A DNA stretch of 64,000 nt from Arthrobacter sp. MYb227. Its GTDB lineage: Bacteria; Actinomycetota; Actinomycetes; Actinomycetales; Micrococcaceae. Shown here one piece after another: positions 8,992 to 18,048 of the stretch; the stretch's first letter is position 1; each line of letters opens with the position of its first letter. The notes under the pieces were generated by a model. That model ran no database searches. It was not told the origin of the DNA and worked only from the letters and a program-made list of their open reading frames with translations. A program made the translations under genes and the position numbers. The stretch spans positions 99,570 to 163,569 of the forward strand of contig NZ_PCPT01000008.1 of NCBI RefSeq assembly GCF_002975435.1. Reading direction: 5' to 3'.

Positions 8992-9024
8992 GCAAAGCCC
9001 GCCGGCTTCACCGGCGGGCTTTGC
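8992..9024. terminator. Hairpin terminator between small-ORF locus and HAD gene
   Basis: Perfect 14-bp GC-rich stem (8992-9005 with 9011-9024, 5-nt loop) between the convergent small-ORF locus and the minus-strand HAD gene. U-tracts are poor on both sides, so it may act in both directions. A further 30-codon frame (8968-9060) runs through it and is therefore doubted. Confidence 0.7.
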
Positions 9025-9056
9025 CGCTTAAAATGGGGAGCGATAAAAGAACTTAG

Positions 9057-9959
9057 TTAGTGAATCGCCAGTGGTTCACTAAGTTGAGCACGCCAATGTC
9101 GTAAGAACGCCAGACCAGCATGGTCATGAATGATGTCTGCAGCAAGACCGAGATCCTCGGCCGTGAGCACCGGGTAAGGCTTTCCGGCTGGAATCCCGTC
9201 TGAGGGGCGTACATCCACGTGGCTGACCTGATGCCCATGCTCGGCAAGCCAGTCTGCCATGGCATAGTCCGTGCGTGAATCACCAACGGTGAACCATTGC
9301 ATTGGAACTATTGAGTCAACTGCAAGGAGTTCAAGGGTACGCCGTGCGCCCAAATCTTTCCCGAGCTGAACCGACTCAACATCTGTAGAAATAATCGTTG
9401 GGTCAACTCTGTAGGAAATCGCACAATCGCTATCCGGGTACTGCTTGTCGAGACGTTCAACGCCCAGATCGTGACGTTTCATGGCCTCGATGGCAGCAAC
9501 ATCAAAATCTTCCTGAACCGTGCGGTACTCGGTGTTATTTGCTTCAATATGCTGTTCAACCGAAACCATGGCTAGTTTGGTCTCATCGAAGAACATGTAC
9601 TTGGCAAAGCGGGAATTAACCAGCTCTCGAACTTCGGCAGAATATTCGACAGGTACTGCCAAATCGGTATCAACATAAATTTCCCCGGCACCCGATTGCG
9701 AAAAGCTAAACCACGTGGCTCCCTTTTCACAGATAGCATGAAATTTCAGCCCCTGGGGAATCCCAACCGCAAGCATTGGTTCCATGACCTGACGTTTGAT
9801 GAATTCATCGGAGCGTCCGGTATTAAAAACTACGGGGATCCCGGCGGTGGCCAAATCGAGCATGAGTTCAATGATCTCCGGGTTAACATCGCGGGTTTCC
9901 GGGGATGCGATGGGACCGTCGACATCAAGCAGCAAGGCAAAGGCAGGGGTTGTGTGCAT
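9057..9959 (-). CDS. HAD-superfamily phosphatase
   Basis: A 300-aa haloacid-dehalogenase-type hydrolase. Motif I is LLLDVDGP near the N-terminus, motif II the Thr/Ser of FNTGRS, and motif IV GDSRTDYAMADW near residue 245. The large cap and layout resemble Cof-type or sugar-phosphatase-like HADs; the substrate is unknown. The ATG at 9959 is chosen because GGGAGA precedes it by about 9 nt, while the longer frame starts with an unlikely hydrophobic stretch. It is divergent from fhs. Confidence 0.75.
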   Translation of the reverse strand: MHTTPAFALLLDVDGPIASPETRDVNPEIIELMLDLATAGIPVVFNTGRSDEFIKRQVMEPMLAVGIPQGLKFHAICEKGATWFSFSQSGAGEIYVDTDLAVPVEYSAEVRELVNSRFAKYMFFDETKLAMVSVEQHIEANNTEYRTVQEDFDVAAIEAMKRHDLGVERLDKQYPDSDCAISYRVDPTIISTDVESVQLGKDLGARRTLELLAVDSIVPMQWFTVGDSRTDYAMADWLAEHGHQVSHVDVRPSDGIPAGKPYPVLTAEDLGLAADIIHDHAGLAFLRHWRAQLSEPLAIH

Positions 9960-10190
9960 GGGTTCGATTCTCCCATCGAGTGTGCAAAGCAAAGAATCCT
10001 CATAACAAATGATGAAAGTAATCACGATCCATCGGTACAGGAATAGTTGGTATGAACTGGGTTTTTCGGCCTGCCATTCCTGTGCCCATTCCTCCGGCGA
10101 TGATAGTTTGAAGGTTGTATTGAAGAAGGCCGGAAACCCCGGTTTTTTCGAGACTCCCGCGCAGGGACTCCAGACAAGGGGAAACTTAGC

Positions 10191-11876
10191 ATGACAACGA
10201 CGCCGACCACTGACATGAGCGATCTGGGGATTGCTTCACGAGCAGTGCTCGAACCGATATCAACTATCGCAGAACGCGCGGGAATTCCCGACGTGGCACT
10301 TGAGCCCTATGGCCGGTACAAGGCCAAGGTTGATCCTGCTCTGCTCACCAAGCGGGAGTCCACACAGGGCAAGGTGGTGCTGGTCAGCGCCATGTCTCCG
10401 ACCCCTGCAGGGGAAGGAAAATCAACTGTCACGGTGGGGCTTGCCGATGCGCTTGCGGCAACCGGAACCAAAACAATGATTGCACTGCGCGAACCATCCC
10501 TCGGCCCCATCTTCGGGATGAAGGGCGGTGCCACCGGCGGCGGTTACGCCCAGGTGCTGCCCATGGATGAGATCAATATGCACTTCACCGGTGATTTCCA
10601 CGCCATCACCAGTGCCAATAACTTACTCATGGCGCTGGTTGATAACCATATTCATCAGGGCAACGCCTTGGGCATTGATCCGCGCAGGATCACCTTCAAG
10701 CGTGTCATCGACATGAATGACCGCTCACTGCGCAATATTGTCATTGGGCTCGGTGGCCCCACCGAGGGAGTGCCACGCGAGGCAGGTTTTGACATCACCG
10801 TGGCCTCCGAAGTTATGGCGGTATTCTGCCTAGCCACTGGCATCGATGACCTCAAGGATCGTCTATCTAAGATGACAATTGGGTACACCTATGACAAATC
10901 CCCGGTCACTGTTGCCGATATTGGTGCCCAGGGCGCCATGGCAATGCTGCTCAAGGACGCAATCAAACCAAACCTGGTGCAGACCATGGCCGGCACCCCG
11001 GCGTTCATTCATGGTGGCCCCTTCGCTAATATTGCGCACGGCTGTAACTCGGTCATTGCCACAAACACCGCTCGTAAACTTGCCGATGTCGTCATCACCG
11101 AGGCTGGCTTCGGCGCGGATCTGGGTGCCGAGAAATTCATGGACATCAAGGCACGTTTCTCCGGTGCAAACCCGGATGCCGTGGTTCTTGTCGCGACAAT
11201 CCGTGCGCTCAAAATGCATGGTGGGGTTGCCAAGAATGAGCTGAAGGCAGAGAACGTGCAGGCGGTGCGCGATGGCCTGGTAAACCTTGCGCGTCACGCA
11301 ACAAATATTCAAAAGTTCGGCATCCAGCCCGTAATTGGTATCAATAAGTTCACCCTCGACACCGATGCGGAACTTGCAGTGGTTACCGAATGGGCGGCAG
11401 CGCAGAGCATTGAATGCGCAATTGCTGATGTTTGGGGTCAGGGAGGCGCCGGTGGTGCCGAACTCGCCGCCGCAGTGCTGCGCGCCATCGAAGCACCGAG
11501 CGATTTTGCTCCGCTCTACGGGCTGGAACTGAGCACCGAAGAGAAGATCAGCACCGTGGTGAAGGAAATTTACGGTGGAACAGGTGTTGAATACTCAGCG
11601 AGTGCCAAGCGGATGCTGCACCAGATCCATGACAATGGGTGGGACAATCTTCCCGTATGTATGGCAAAGACTCAGTACTCGTTCTCGGATGATGCCGCAC
11701 TGCTCGGCGCTCCCGAAGGGTTTGTACTGCAGGTCCGTGACCTGATTCCGAAAACCGGGGCAGGATTTATCGTTGCGGTGACCGGTGCCATCATGACCAT
11801 GCCCGGCCTGCCCAAGATCCCGGCCGCCATGCGCATGGACGTCGATGAAAATGGCAACGCGGTAGGACTTTTCTAA
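10191..11876 (+). CDS. fhs: Formate-tetrahydrofolate ligase
   Basis: ATP-dependent synthesis of 10-formyl-tetrahydrofolate from formate, feeding one-carbon units to purine and fMet synthesis. The 561-aa length is normal. The nucleotide-binding loop [14 protein letters not shown] lies near residue 70, followed by the family motifs [16 protein letters not shown] and FNLTGDFHAI-like (here [14 protein letters not shown]). A GGGG-containing ribosome binding site lies about 9 nt before the ATG. The 231-bp leader region holds no riboswitch that I recognise. Confidence 0.95.
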   Translation: MTTTPTTDMSDLGIASRAVLEPISTIAERAGIPDVALEPYGRYKAKVDPALLTKRESTQGKVVLVSAMSPTPAGEGKSTVTVGLADALAATGTKTMIALREPSLGPIFGMKGGATGGGYAQVLPMDEINMHFTGDFHAITSANNLLMALVDNHIHQGNALGIDPRRITFKRVIDMNDRSLRNIVIGLGGPTEGVPREAGFDITVASEVMAVFCLATGIDDLKDRLSKMTIGYTYDKSPVTVADIGAQGAMAMLLKDAIKPNLVQTMAGTPAFIHGGPFANIAHGCNSVIATNTARKLADVVITEAGFGADLGAEKFMDIKARFSGANPDAVVLVATIRALKMHGGVAKNELKAENVQAVRDGLVNLARHATNIQKFGIQPVIGINKFTLDTDAELAVVTEWAAAQSIECAIADVWGQGGAGGAELAAAVLRAIEAPSDFAPLYGLELSTEEKISTVVKEIYGGTGVEYSASAKRMLHQIHDNGWDNLPVCMAKTQYSFSDDAALLGAPEGFVLQVRDLIPKTGAGFIVAVTGAIMTMPGLPKIPAAMRMDVDENGNAVGLF

Positions 11877-12004
11877 AAGTCAGCACGTAGAAAACGGTCC
11901 GGTCACCTAGCTCGAGATTCTGGAGAGGTCGCAGACCTTCTTTAGAATCTCGAAGCTACAAATGAACTACCTCGGGCGTGGTTCTTTTGGCAGTGGCAAA
12001 CGAA

Positions 12005-12067
12005 CTTAACTGACTGTGGCTGGCGTACTTCCCAAAACGGGAGGTACGCCAGCCACAGTCGGTTAAG
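12005..12067. terminator. Very long bidirectional hairpin between fhs and ino1
   Basis: A 29-bp stem (12005-12033 with 12039-12067) interrupted only by two G-T wobbles, with a 5-nt loop, between convergent genes. No U-tract follows on either strand, so it may be a U-less actinobacterial terminator. A second imperfect hairpin built on GAGATTCT/AGAATCTC precedes it near 11920-11955. Confidence 0.75.
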
Positions 12068-12099
12068 AGCCCGCCTATAGGCAGCCCCTCAGCAAGGGT

Positions 12100-13185
12100 T
12101 TAGCGCTCGATATCTCCGCGGATGAAGGCCTCAACCTTTTCCTTGGCGATGTCGTCGTTGTACTGCTCCGGCGGGGACTTCATGAAGTAGGAGGAAGCCG
12201 AAAGGATCGGTCCACCCACGCCACGGTCCAGGGCGATCTTTGCCGCACGTACAGCGTCAATGATGACACCAGCGGAGTTAGGTGAATCCCAAACTTCAAG
12301 CTTGTATTCAAGCGAGACCGGGGCATCACCGAAGTTACGACCCTCAAGGCGCACGAAGGCCCACTTGCGGTCATCGAGCCAAGCCACGTAGTCCGACGGG
12401 CCAATGTGCACGTCGTCCTCGCCCAGCTCGGCTGAGGTGTTGGAGGTGACGGCCTGAGTCTTGGAAATCTTCTTGGATTCCAGACGATCGCGCTCAAGCA
12501 TGTTCTTGAAGTCCATGTTGCCACCAACGTTGAGCTGGTAGGTGCGATCAAGGGTCACGCCGCGGTCTTCGAAGAGCTTGGCCATCACGCGGTGGGTGAT
12601 GGTCGCGCCGATCTGCGACTTGATGTCATCACCAACGATCGGGACACCGGCTTCGGTGAATTTGTCGGCCCACTCCTTGGTTCCGGCAATGAAAACCGGA
12701 AGTGCGTTGACAAAGCCAACGCCGGCGTCGAGGCATGCCTGTGCGTAGAACTTTGCGGCAGCGTCCGAACCAACAGGCAGGTAGCAAACCAGGACATCAA
12801 CCTTGAGTTCCTTCAAGGTGGCGACCATGTCTACCGGCTCTGCTGCGGACTCAACGATGGTCTCGCGGTAGTACTTGCCAAGACCATCGAGGGTGTGACC
12901 GCGCTTCACGATGACACCGGTGGTCGCAACGTCGGCGATCTTGATGGTGTTGTTTTCGGATGCAAGGATGGCGTCTGCCAGATCCAGTCCGACCTTCTTC
13001 TCATCAACGTCGAATGCCGCAACGAACTGTACGTCGTTGACGTGGTACTTGCCGAACTGAACGTGCATCAGACCGGGCACGGTGGTCTGTGGATCTGCTT
13101 CACGGTAGTACTCGACACCCTGAACCAACGATGTTGCGCAGTTACCCACACCAACGATTGCAACCCGAATCGGATTTTCCGACAC
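12100..13185 (-). CDS. ino1: Inositol-3-phosphate synthase
   Basis: NAD-dependent conversion of glucose 6-phosphate to inositol 3-phosphate, the entry to phosphatidylinositol lipids and mycothiol in actinobacteria. The 361-aa protein has the Rossmann motif [13 protein letters not shown] at the N-terminus, [11 protein letters not shown] in the middle and [11 protein letters not shown], all typical of the short prokaryotic form. The GTG start has GAGGAG about 7 nt upstream. It shares direction with the glycan genes upstream but is separated from them by 146 bp. Confidence 0.93.
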   Translation of the reverse strand: MSENPIRVAIVGVGNCATSLVQGVEYYREADPQTTVPGLMHVQFGKYHVNDVQFVAAFDVDEKKVGLDLADAILASENNTIKIADVATTGVIVKRGHTLDGLGKYYRETIVESAAEPVDMVATLKELKVDVLVCYLPVGSDAAAKFYAQACLDAGVGFVNALPVFIAGTKEWADKFTEAGVPIVGDDIKSQIGATITHRVMAKLFEDRGVTLDRTYQLNVGGNMDFKNMLERDRLESKKISKTQAVTSNTSAELGEDDVHIGPSDYVAWLDDRKWAFVRLEGRNFGDAPVSLEYKLEVWDSPNSAGVIIDAVRAAKIALDRGVGGPILSASSYFMKSPPEQYNDDIAKEKVEAFIRGDIER

Positions 13186-13331
13186 CTTGTCTCCTCAAAC
13201 TGTTAACTTCTGGGCAGGGGAAGACCCACCGTCCAGTTCTTTAACAATGCTAAGTGAGATTAGAGCGCAGTTATTCCCGATTCTGCTCCGAGGTGTTGCA
13301 AACTACCCATTGCTGGTGTCTGATCCCGTAT

Positions 13332-14552
13332 TTATGAGGTCCTTAACCATGATCTGCGCAGCTTACGCAGCAAGGAGAGAACCGGACGGGGCAGCGCCGT
13401 ACGAATGTGTTGGCGTAAGGCAATATCGCGGATTAATGAGCGTTGGGCTTCGCTAGTTTCGAGTTCTCCGGCTCTGGCACGCGATGCGTAATGGTTAAGT
13501 GCCACACCAAATTCTGGGCCCCTCCGATGGAAATAGTTTTCTCGCAGCCAAGCCTTATTGGGTGAGGAAAATTCTAGCGTCGGAACTTGTTCCAGCGTTC
13601 CTAGGAGCCCGGAACCGCGGAACACTGTGTTGAGCATTGCCTCATTGAAACCAAAATCGGTGAGCACCAGAACCGGTAATCCACGATCCAATGCTTCTAA
13701 CGCGGCAGTTGAAGAGACGGTAAGCAGCGCGGCGCCCTCGTTGAGTACGGCATCCATGGAACCGGTAGTAAATTCCACATGTTGAGCTTTAACACTGCCC
13801 GCTTCAACGAGTTCGTTCCATAGTGAATCGAAGGGGTGTGCCTCGGCATGGGTTTGTGGTTCACCGGCTTTGGCCCGCAATTTAACGATCACGCGTACCG
13901 CTGGATTTAGGCATGCAGTTTTATCAAGAGCGCGCAGGATTGCGACACGTTCGGTGCGTAAGACCGGAACTTTGGCTTGGGCCGCGAACACCACGGAGTT
14001 GATGGGGCTTGTCTCTGGTTGCGGGAAGCCGGCGGTGGCTAGAAAGGGAAGTTTGGAAACCAAAATGGTGGGGCTGTGCCCGGGTTCCTCCTCCGCCAGC
14101 TGACTGAATTCACGGGCTTCGGCGTGTGAATGAACAATAAATCCGTCACCGGCACGGCGATAGTTCCAGCCCTTGGTGGTTGCCGGGAAGGCGACCCCGG
14201 GCAGTGCGGAGAGCAATGCTGCGGGGCGTACGCGCGTGGAGGTGGAGCGCAAAAGTTTTGAGAATAACTCGCTGACCACCGGACCCGTTGATGATGCAAA
14301 AATAATATCGGCATCCAATGAGTCGAAGGTCAAGGATGACATCGGGAGCACCTCGGGCCTGGTGCCGGCGAAGGAGGTGTTGTGGGAAGCGGAAATAATT
14401 TGTTCATCGGTGGGAAGCAACGGGGTACGTACCAGAACCACCCGCTTGTCCCAGTCTGAACCCAATCCCGAGAGCGTGCTGTAGGCAAGTTTGAGGTACG
14501 AATCTGAATCTGCAACTGCCGTGATGCGCGGGCGGAAAGTTTGGCTATTCAT
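13332..14552 (-). CDS. Putative glycosyltransferase (DUF6716-like)
   Basis: A 406-aa protein without membrane segments. Its two halves look like a GT-B fold: an N-terminal part with DADIIFASSTGPVVSELF and a C-terminal part with TVSSTAALEALDRGLPVLVL, the kind of Ser/Thr-rich phosphate-binding loop seen in sialyl- and polysialyltransferases. I assign it to the DUF6716 putative glycosyltransferases by general resemblance. It is the last gene of the cluster and starts at the base following the preceding stop, so it is translationally coupled. Confidence 0.6.
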   Translation of the reverse strand: MNSQTFRPRITAVADSDSYLKLAYSTLSGLGSDWDKRVVLVRTPLLPTDEQIISASHNTSFAGTRPEVLPMSSLTFDSLDADIIFASSTGPVVSELFSKLLRSTSTRVRPAALLSALPGVAFPATTKGWNYRRAGDGFIVHSHAEAREFSQLAEEEPGHSPTILVSKLPFLATAGFPQPETSPINSVVFAAQAKVPVLRTERVAILRALDKTACLNPAVRVIVKLRAKAGEPQTHAEAHPFDSLWNELVEAGSVKAQHVEFTTGSMDAVLNEGAALLTVSSTAALEALDRGLPVLVLTDFGFNEAMLNTVFRGSGLLGTLEQVPTLEFSSPNKAWLRENYFHRRGPEFGVALNHYASRARAGELETSEAQRSLIRDIALRQHIRTALPRPVLSLLRKLRRSWLRTS

Positions 14553-15590
14553 TTATCCGTTGAGCTCCAATGAAGAGGAAAGATGCGTACGTAGTTGTGG
14601 GGAAGCCGTCGGTTTCCACCAGGGTTCCGGCACAGGTTTTCCTATGATGCGTACACCGGTGGTTCCCAACAGCAGACGTAGCGATGGCAGTGCGGTCGAC
14701 GGTAAGGCGCGGACCACCTGACCACGGCGTAGCGATCGCAGTCGCATTTCAATGGGAATCGTATGTTTTCGCACGCTGATCAATGGATGAGCATCTAATT
14801 CATGCAAAAAATCTGCTGTTTCACGACGATGCGGGAAGTACGCGACGGGTCCTTCCTCGGTGAGTTCAGAGAGCCACCGAAGATATGGTTTGATACGGAT
14901 CAAACCATCGGCGGCCAGCGCCGAACCTATAGCGATAGTTGGTTCATGGATTGGCTCGCCCACCGGTTGCGTCGCCAACCATTCAAAGCTGTGGCCTTCA
15001 AGATTCCCGCCCAAGGCCCTGAACTTCTTTGCAACGTCATGCTCGATCGGCAAGGCAGTAAAAACCAGCAGTCGGGAGGCCCGTGCCAGCGCTCTTAAGC
15101 GCCACCAACTAGCTAAACCAAGTGCTCGTCGCGTTGCTCCGGCCTGTGATCGAGGCCGGATCAGGGGGATTGGGTCGTCGCTGACTAATGCCTTGAGCAA
15201 TCCGAGCGTTGCTAAACCATCATCGATAATTATTAGCTCACCGGGTCCTAGCGGGCCGAGCAGGGTGCGTTGTACCTTGCCCGAATAGGCATCCCCAACC
15301 ACCCAACGGTCCGCAGCAGAAGTTCCGGGTAGCGGCGGGTTGCGTGAGGGGTTGGCGAAGCTAATTCCATCGGGAGCCTGCGCCATGAGCGTTTGCAACG
15401 TTGCATCGAGCATGGTGCCCCCGCCGCGTGGGTAAATGGTGCTGGTGCGCCCCAGGAGCCCTGCGCCGTGTGCCTCCACCGCGGAGAGGAGCTGCAAGGG
15501 GGATTCAACCCAGACCTGGGCGTGACCAAAGCGTGGCCGTGCTACCGCATCCACCGCAACATGAGGTCTCATGGGTACTGGCCCGGACAT
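14553..15590 (-). CDS. Putative glycosyltransferase, sialyltransferase-like
   Basis: A 345-aa soluble protein. ELIIIDDGLATL near residue 140 and VAYFPHRRETADFL near residue 250 resemble the acidic and His/Arg motifs of GT52 or polysialyltransferase-type enzymes; the former would lie at the nucleotide-sugar site and the latter binds phosphate. It abuts both neighbours without a gap (stop and start adjacent), showing tight coupling. The acceptor and exact donor are unknown, and the family assignment is by motif only. Confidence 0.5.
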   Translation of the reverse strand: MSGPVPMRPHVAVDAVARPRFGHAQVWVESPLQLLSAVEAHGAGLLGRTSTIYPRGGGTMLDATLQTLMAQAPDGISFANPSRNPPLPGTSAADRWVVGDAYSGKVQRTLLGPLGPGELIIIDDGLATLGLLKALVSDDPIPLIRPRSQAGATRRALGLASWWRLRALARASRLLVFTALPIEHDVAKKFRALGGNLEGHSFEWLATQPVGEPIHEPTIAIGSALAADGLIRIKPYLRWLSELTEEGPVAYFPHRRETADFLHELDAHPLISVRKHTIPIEMRLRSLRRGQVVRALPSTALPSLRLLLGTTGVRIIGKPVPEPWWKPTASPQLRTHLSSSLELNG

Positions 15591-16946
15591 TTAACTATCA
15601 ACCCGATCAAGCTGGCGACGTAGAAAGCGTAGAGAGCGTTGCACACCGCGCTTGGCCACGCGCCGCAGGCGCCGAGGCAACTGCTGGGCCGCTAGTCGCC
15701 GGGACAACGTGCGTGGCGGCAAGGTATTGGGAAGCGCTAAGGAATGTAGCCTGCGTTGCTTGAAATACCTTGCCCGTTCCACCGGGTGCGTTTCAAGAAA
15801 GTGCTGAGTTTCCGTCCGCAATGAAGCCAGCCGTTGAGGTTGCATGGCATAGGAAATTGCGTTGATCAGTTCCTGTAATTGTTCTCCGGGCCGGAGATTT
15901 CGGGCATAGAGCGCGTCAACGATGCTCAAGGGGATCCTATTGCTGTTCTCGTACGGGGCTAGTTCCTTGAGCAGATTGGTGGTACCCAAGGCGCGTACCG
16001 GCATATCAAAGAGTTGGGAGCAGGTAGCAAGGGCCGTTGAAAAAGCACTGAAGATCATGAGGGGCTTGAGTTTCAAGGCAACGATCTCGGCGCCAAGGTC
16101 CCCGGCATAAATTTCTAAGTTGATACCCAGCTCGGCTGCGTGTTCAAGCAAACGAAGTGCCGAGGTAGCCGATGCCGCAGGGTGGGGTTTGAAAAGTATG
16201 AGCTGGGCACCAATTTTTTTGGCTTCCACAAGCATCTGGCGGTGCAACTCAAGTTCCTGTGCCTCATCGAGTAGGCCGAGCCCACCCAAATATTGCCCCA
16301 AAATGAGGGCGCAGGAGGAGGAGCTTCCTCCGATACGTGCTAGCTGTTCATCAACGCAGCTATTCGCCAAAGACCTAAAAACCGTGGCCAGGTGAGCGGG
16401 GTTCATGGGGGAAAGATCCGGTGCCGCCTCATGCAGGAGCAAGGGCTTGAGTCCGGGGATCAGATCGGGGTAGATCAATGATTCAAGACGCTGCAGGATT
16501 GCCTGATCGATGCGGTTCCGGGTTGGTCCGTAGGACATAAGCCCATCGGCATGGATGAAAATTGGTGCATCATGAAAAATTCGACACAGCGCAATGGCGG
16601 GATTGACCTGAATCGATTCGACAACCAATTCGATGGGCTGGGATCCCAGCCCCCAATGCGAGCGCAAGAGCGTTTCCCACATGGGAAGCTCTTCGGTGCG
16701 TGGAGAAAATTGTTGAGGTCGTCGGGGCCACAACAATTCGCCCAGATCCACGACGCGATCAAAACGGGTGCTAAGTTGTGCAAAGCCGGGGGACTGGGTG
16801 ATGGGCGTGGTAATTTCCGGGATCTGTGATCCATCGGCCAAGACCAGCACACGTTCGCCACGAGTTGCTGGCAGTGCCCCGGAATCGATCATGGCAACTA
16901 ACGAGGCAACTTGGTAGGCGGTGGATGCCGCGATGAGCTGAATCAT
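15591..16946 (-). CDS. Polysialyltransferase-family protein
   Basis: A 451-aa protein with the hallmarks of the alpha-2,8-polysialyltransferase family: FIHADGLMSYGPTRN (the D/G-rich site), LILFKPHPAAS (the HP motif) and FSAFSTAL (the Ser/Thr motif). The C-terminal 50 residues are very rich in Arg and could contact the membrane or an anionic polymer. It begins with ATGA overlap on the GT2 gene. With NeuA and NeuB upstream, the most economical reading is transfer of a CMP-activated nonulosonic acid onto a surface glycan; that is inference. Confidence 0.65.
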   Translation of the reverse strand: MIQLIAASTAYQVASLVAMIDSGALPATRGERVLVLADGSQIPEITTPITQSPGFAQLSTRFDRVVDLGELLWPRRPQQFSPRTEELPMWETLLRSHWGLGSQPIELVVESIQVNPAIALCRIFHDAPIFIHADGLMSYGPTRNRIDQAILQRLESLIYPDLIPGLKPLLLHEAAPDLSPMNPAHLATVFRSLANSCVDEQLARIGGSSSSCALILGQYLGGLGLLDEAQELELHRQMLVEAKKIGAQLILFKPHPAASATSALRLLEHAAELGINLEIYAGDLGAEIVALKLKPLMIFSAFSTALATCSQLFDMPVRALGTTNLLKELAPYENSNRIPLSIVDALYARNLRPGEQLQELINAISYAMQPQRLASLRTETQHFLETHPVERARYFKQRRLHSLALPNTLPPRTLSRRLAAQQLPRRLRRVAKRGVQRSLRFLRRQLDRVDS

Positions 16947-17944
16947 GCGTGGCTCCGTTCCATCCGTGTATATCCGGCGGGCATCAGCGAGCGCAATAGT
17001 GCAGCACGTTTCCCGTCGAGTGCGGTGAATGCCGCGTGTAGTTCATCGGCCGGCAGCTCGAGGAAAAGTTCTTTAATGCGTAGCGCGAGATCGGTGGAAA
17101 CCTCGGCAGACATATTGTTGCGTCGGGATAGATGGTGGGCGCAGATGGCAAGGAATTGGCGGATGGCCTTGGGCCAGAAACGGGCAGCTTCCAGGTCTTT
17201 TGCCACGACGTTAAACGTCAACCTGTAAGCCTGGATGAAGTCCAGCTGCCGGATATCGAAAATTTGCGTCAGTGAGGTTGCTATCCCTCGTCGGTACATG
17301 ACTCCTGGGGCGTTGCTAATTGCGAAGGAATCACAATTCAGATGCAGGTTCCAGATCCAGGCCCGGTCTTCGGCGGTATGTAACCCCGCGGGGAAATTCA
17401 GCAGGCCACGCTCGGCAACGCGACGTTGGAACATCCCTGCCCACGCATAGGGGTAATCGACCATGGACGAGGCATGATCCGGAAGGATTGACTCGCGTGG
17501 GTCTAATACGACGCCGCGGCGAGCCTGTGGGGTGCGGTGCAGCACGCGGGTTCCTCCGGTGACCCGAATATGGTCGGTGCGCACAAAATCGACGTCTAGG
17601 GCTTCGAGCTCTTCGCTGCAACGAGCAAGCTGTCCGGGGGCAAACCAATCGTCCCCGTCCAGGAAGGCAATATGTGGTGCCGTGGAGGCTGCTAGGCCCT
17701 GATTACGGGCCGTTGCCAGCCCGCGGGCCGTGTCATTGCGGATAATCTGTAAATCCGGGAGACGATCCCGGAACTGGGCGGCGAGCTCCCCGGTACCATC
17801 GCAGGATCCATCATCGATCACCAGTACCTCGAGGCGATGCAGATCTGTCACTTGGCGTTCCAAACTCGCCAGCGAGTCCTGGATGAAGGGGGCCTGATCC
17901 TTAGCCGGAATAATGACGCTGATGCGTCCGGGTAATTGCTGCAT
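16943..17944 (-). CDS. Family 2 glycosyltransferase
   Basis: A 333-aa GT-A enzyme. The N-terminal domain has ISVIIPAKDQ, VLVIDDGSCDGTGE and the metal-binding FLDGDDWF (DxD region); a helical C-terminal part follows. No transmembrane segment is evident. It is the first gene after the hairpin at 17979-18026, with only 34 nt between hairpin and start codon, and overlaps the next gene by 4 nt (ATGA). Confidence 0.85.
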   Translation of the reverse strand: MQQLPGRISVIIPAKDQAPFIQDSLASLERQVTDLHRLEVLVIDDGSCDGTGELAAQFRDRLPDLQIIRNDTARGLATARNQGLAASTAPHIAFLDGDDWFAPGQLARCSEELEALDVDFVRTDHIRVTGGTRVLHRTPQARRGVVLDPRESILPDHASSMVDYPYAWAGMFQRRVAERGLLNFPAGLHTAEDRAWIWNLHLNCDSFAISNAPGVMYRRGIATSLTQIFDIRQLDFIQAYRLTFNVVAKDLEAARFWPKAIRQFLAICAHHLSRRNNMSAEVSTDLALRIKELFLELPADELHAAFTALDGKRAALLRSLMPAGYTRMERSHA

Positions 17945-17978
17945 GGGGATGAACGGTTTTCCTAAGATGAAGGGAAAG

Positions 17979-18026
17979 TGAGCGGCCGGGGATCACCAGG
18001 AATGACTGGTGATCCCCGGCCGCTCA
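17979..18026 (-). terminator. Perfect 21-bp hairpin between neuB and the GT2 gene
   Basis: A perfect 21-bp stem (17979-17999 with 18006-18026, 6-nt loop) just past the neuB stop. On the minus strand only CTTTCCC follows, so the U-tract is weak. The distance of 34 nt to the next start leaves little room for a promoter, suggesting an intra-operon attenuator or RNA stabiliser. Confidence 0.75.
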
Positions 18027-18048
18027 TGGGTGCCTTGCGGTGCGCTAC

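Noticed and set aside
8968..9060. A fourth mini-ORF of 30 codons with GGAG upstream
   Set aside because: It runs through a 14-bp terminator stem; it is therefore more likely chance.
9945..9975. GGTTCGATTCTCC, similar to a tRNA T-arm
   Set aside because: No matching acceptor, D or anticodon arms; the sequence is the start region of the HAD gene.
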